Assembly (NCBI GenBank): GCA_029168955.1
Contig: JAPDOI010000208.1
Coordinates: forward strand, 1,193,955-1,257,954
DNA from: Aplectana chamaeleonis
Lineage: Eukaryota > Nematoda > Chromadorea > Rhabditida > Cosmocercidae
DNA: 64,000 nucleotides
Direction of reading: 5' to 3'
Shown here: positions 61,062-64,000 of the stretch, in pieces
Layout of the letters: every line of letters begins with the position of its first letter
Position numbering within the stretch: the stretch's first letter is position 1
The notes under the pieces: model-generated
Seen by the model: the letters and a program-made list of their open reading frames with translations, nothing else
Databases searched by the model: none
What the model was told of the DNA's origin: nothing
Program-made: the position numbers and the translations under genes

Positions 61062-61184
61062 GTGGTGGCTACACAGCGAACTACCGAAGACATGAATCCC
61101 GTCCACCCTCGGTGCAAGCACTTCAACGAACGATGTTCCAGATTTCGTCACCCATACCCAACACTCACTCACTCACTCATCCCG

Positions 61185-63314
61185 TTAGCTGGCGGCTGGC
61201 GGAGCAGGATGACCTCTCAACCAGTACACTGCTGTAGGTGCCATAGGAGCTCTTGTGGCCTGAACGATACGCTTCCATTCAGTACGGTTCGCAGCAATTA
61301 ATCTAGCATTAAGGACACTGCACCGTTGGGACTTCAGATCCGCCTCGACTTGCTTCAACCACGTCTTTTTCGGGGCTGCTCTTTCAACCTTCCACAGTGC
61401 AGGGCGCTCTCTCCATAACAATCTGCGCGGAAGTCGGTTTGTTTCCATTCTGCATACGTGTCCGAACCATCGTAGCCTTCTCGTTCGAATTTGTTCTTCG
61501 ATCGTGGGCTGATGGTCGCAAGTATCTCGGATATCTTCGTTCCGCATTCGATCTCTTAAAGTTATCCCGAGGATTTGCCGCAAACACCGCGTTTGGAAGA
61601 CCTCCAGCCTGCTGTAATCCGACCTCAGCAACGTCCACGACTCTGACCTGTACAGTAGGATTGGCACTATGAGCGCGCGAAACATCCGGATCTTTGTCTT
61701 GATTGACACATTACGCTTCTTCCATAAACACCAGCCCAGCGAAGCGAAAGCAGCCGACGCCTGCCCGATCCTGCACAGTATCTCCGATGTAGCCACTACC
61801 TTTCGCTCTTGCACCACCGATCCGAGGTACTTGAACTCCTTGACTTGCTGAAGCTCAGCTCCCTCGAAGAACACAGAAGCACGTGAACCGTCCGACGTCA
61901 TGACTTTTTAGTCTTCTCCTTATTAATCCGCAGCCCATACGATTCCGCGATTTGTGCCATATCATTCAACAAAAGCGTGGCTTCCATGTCAGTATCGGTG
62001 AACACTGCACTGTCGTCCGCAAACATCAAATCCGTGACAAAATCGTTATCGCTAAATTGGACTCCTCTTCTATTTTCAAAGGTCTTTTCTCATAATAGCA
62101 TCGACCACGGTATTAAAGAGGAGCGGTGAAATCACATCTCCCTGCCGGACGCCTGCATCGACTCTGAATTCTTCGGATAGCTTGTTTCTGACGCGGACAC
62201 AGCTAGTCGAGCCTCTATAAATTTCCTGCAGAAGCTTCACCATTTTTCCTGGCATGTGTTCGCATTCCATCGATTTCCATAAGGCGGGCCAGTGCACGCA
62301 ATCGAATGCCGACTTGAAGTCTATGAAGGTGATAACGACGCGCTTTCCACAGCGAATCCTTTCCTCCATAACTTGACGAAGTGTGAAAATTTGATCGCTG
62401 CATCCTCGACCCGGACGAAAACCTGCTTGTTCTTCGCGACAGGTACTCTCCCGATGGCGTTGAAGTCTGGACTGGATAGTTCTCGTGAAGACTTTACCAA
62501 CAATCGACAACAGGCTGATCCCGCGATAGTTTTTACGGTCTCTGGCATCGCCCTTCTTATGGATAGGCACGACAATAGCCTTTTTCCAGGTAGACGGCAC
62601 GCTCTCTGTCCGCCATATGCGCGTGATTAACTGATGCAACTGACGCAGTAGAACATCTCCTCCTGCCTTGATGACCTCAGCAGTGACATTGTCAACACCG
62701 GACGCCTTTCCATTCTTTAGCGACTTGATTGCCGCCTTCACTTCTTCCGCAGTGGGTTCCGAGTCAAGCGCTGTCTCCTCTGGTACCTCGACTAGTATCG
62801 GTTGGGCCAGTGGACCTTGTGGCGCATCGTGAGTATAGAGTTCACTGAAGAACTGCCTCCATCGCAACAGACGCCCATCTGCTGATCGCACAAAAGACCC
62901 ATCCGTATTCCTGATGGAATCGCTCATGGGTTTGGTCTTCTTTCTGAGACGGTTGAGTGTGTTGTACAATGTGCGATAGTCGTTCCTTCCAACTGCCTCC
63001 TCCACTTCGTCTGCTACCTTATTCCAGTACGACTCCCGCTCTTCCTTCAACTTTCGACGAAGCTCCTGACACAATTGCCGATACCGTCCGAAGTCCGTTA
63101 ATTTCACTCGCTTCCCCTCGTCCACGAGACGGAGAGAATCGTCCGATATCCAAGGCTGCGTTCGCCGGCGAATAACAGGGCAGAGAGGCTCTGCGCATTC
63201 AAGAGCGACTTCAACTGTCTGCTTCTCGTGCTCGTCCACAGACAAGGCGTCTTCCAGAACCGCGAACCGATTCGACAGCGCGAGTTGAAATGTTTCTTTT
63301 GTTCCTGGCGCCAC
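61185..63314 (-). pseudogene. LINE reverse transcriptase domain
   Basis: The frame 62076-63314 (412 codons) shows NGKASGVDNVTAEVIKAG, NYRGISLLSIVGKV, EEQAGFRPGRGCSDQIF, FIDFKSAFDCVHW and GVRQGDVISPLLFN. One extra A near 62080 shifts the frame before the catalytic FADDSAVF (about 62015). A further shift near 61905 leads into the 61185-61901 frame with EFKYLGS, the IRTRRLRWFGHVCRM region and the stop. All core RT motifs are present but no intact protein remains. Confidence 0.9.
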
Positions 63315-64000
63315 TGGCGTGACCAGTCAAGTTTCTTTCTAGGGGCCTCACGCCTAGGTCGTCGTAAGCCAAGCTGCATTACAGCCCGCAAGAGAAAATG
63401 GTCGGATCCACAATCAGGCCCTCTCATGGCTCGAACATCTTTCAGCGATGATCTAAAACGTGAGTTTATCAGCACGTAGTCCAAGGTGGCCACATCTCGT
63501 CCAGTTGGATTCCTCCATGTTAACTGATGCTTCTTGGGGTGCCGGAATTGACTGTTACTGATGGCAAGCTCGTTGAACGCAGCGAACGAAAGTAGGCGTA
63601 GTCCATTATCGCTTTATTTCGCCCACGCTGAACCTGCCCAACACTCCTTCCCAGCCTGTTCTGTCACTACCGACTCTTGCGTTGAAGTCACCCGCTACAA
63701 TGGTGACATCGGGTTTCGGGATAGTATTCAGCACCTCCTGGAGTTGGGTGTAGAACTCGTCCTTGTCAACGCCAGAACTTGGCTCCGTTGGTGCATAGAT
63801 GGACACGACATGGGTCTTGATTGTTCCGCTCAAAACAAGAACAGCGATCCTGCCAGAAATCGGCTCGAATGAAACAACGCTTCCAGCTGCGCGACTGCCT
63901 AGCATAAATCCAACACCATTGCGATGTCCGTCCTCACCGGAATAGTACAGCACCATCTTTTCGCTACTCTCCGGCACCTGAATGGGCACCGTTCCACATC
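63104..64000 (-). pseudogene. LINE endonuclease domain, partial
   Basis: The frame 63606-63989 carries VVSIYAPTEPSS and AGDFNARVGSDRTGWEG, and the frame 63104-63493 continues with LDYVLINSRFRSS and CGSDHFLLRAVM, the closing Ser-Asp-His motif. The link between them (ELAISNSQFRHPKKHQLTWR, 63494-63605) is present with a frame change near 63605. It is truncated at its N-terminus by the window edge. The sequence style is that of the craniofacial-development-protein-2-like proteins often misannotated from RTE LINEs. Confidence 0.85.

Larger units (their letters stand above)
35397..61160. repeat. Tandem array, 102 units of about 253 bp, each with a tRNA-Pro-like gene
   Basis: Head-to-tail units of 253 bp (251-255; changes are mostly in A-runs and in CATCCCC/CATCCC). 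Each has a 72-nt tRNA-Pro(TGG)-shaped segment on the minus strand and about 180 bp of spacer (CGAGCTACCGAAGACGTG, CGAACGATGTTCCAG, ACAAAATGTG, CAAAGTACACGACG). Low-coordinate ends of the 72-nt tRNA segments: 35464 35717 35969 36221 36475 36727 36980 37233 37486 37738 37990 38243 38496 38749 39001 39253 39506 39759 40012 40265 40518 40771 41024 41277 41530 41783 42036 42289 42544 42796 43049 43302 43554 43807 44060 44313 44564 44817 45070 45323 45576 45828 46080 46333 46585 46839 47092 47346 47599 47852 48105 48358 48611 48864 49117 49370 49623 49875 50127 50379 50632 50885 51137 51389 51641 51894 52147 52400 52652 52905 53158 53411 53663 53915 54168 54421 54674 54926 55179 55431 55683 55935 56187 56441 56694 56947 57199 57452 57703 57954 58207 58460 58713 58966 59219 59472 59725 59978 60231 60484 60737 60990. 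Open frames through the array, up to 352 codons, are period artefacts. Confidence 0.97.
61163..64000 (-). mobile_element. Second RTE-like LINE, minus strand, cut by window edge
   Basis: Reading from the right edge leftward: endonuclease (64000 to about 63300), reverse transcriptase (63314 to about 61980), C-terminal region to 61185, about 20 bp of 3' sequence and a (TGAG)n tail at 61163-61179. The domain order and simple-repeat tail are as in RTE elements, but the protein is clearly different from the 18.6-kb LINE (FADD instead of YADD; different endonuclease). Single-base frameshifts near 63605, 63305, 62080 and 61905 break it. The 5' end lies outside the window. Confidence 0.9.

Noticed and set aside
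35397..61160. CRISPR array
   Set aside because: There are no short repeats with unique spacers; the whole 253-bp unit is repeated, the genome is eukaryotic and no cas gene is present.
35397..61160. tRNA-derived SINE cluster
   Set aside because: SINEs are dispersed and carry a tail and target duplications; here units are strictly head-to-tail without A-tail or target duplication, and the tRNA part is complete with its own terminator.
35475..61301. Hundreds of 60-352 codon open frames on both strands of the array
   Set aside because: They repeat with the 253-bp period, run on both strands over the tRNA segments, and become long only where neighbouring units are 252 bp (a multiple of three). 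This is a period effect and not coding.

Overview
This is eukaryotic DNA, most likely from a parasitic nematode of the hookworm/strongylid kind. That is inferred from 58-67 bp introns beside multi-kilobase ones, a trans-splice-type acceptor directly before an ATG, RTE-type LINEs and dense TIR/MITE insertions. No bacterial operon, rRNA or CRISPR array is present. About two thirds of the window is recognisable repeat.

Left part (1-13.1 kb): a (TG)n microsatellite, a 1.45-kb minisatellite of 21-bp subunits in 211-bp blocks, and several inverted-repeat (fold-back) elements and MITEs. I see no convincing gene here.

Middle (13.1-31.7 kb): one gene can be assembled exon by exon on the + strand. It is a TIA-1/TIAR-type RNA-binding protein of 284 residues in eight exons, carrying RRM2 and RRM3 but no visible RRM1. 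Its introns are swollen by mobile DNA: a 1.54-kb TIR element with a nested MITE, a related TIR element that was itself hit by a 3.3-kb RTE-like LINE (both target-site duplications readable), and at least five further small elements. Three single-domain insertions of LINE 3' ends and fold-backs lie in or just after the gene.

Right part (35.4-61.16 kb): a 25.8-kb tandem array of 102 units of about 253 bp. Read on the minus strand, every unit contains a 72-nt tRNA-Pro(UGG)-shaped gene with a T4-T5 Pol III-type terminator just after it. About half are fully paired by eye; the rest have one or two stem mismatches, and two carry a UGA (serine) anticodon. All share an unusual T53-A61 pair in the T stem/B box. 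This array is the most notable thing in the window. It ends where the 3' tail of a second, minus-strand RTE-like LINE begins; that LINE runs off the right edge.
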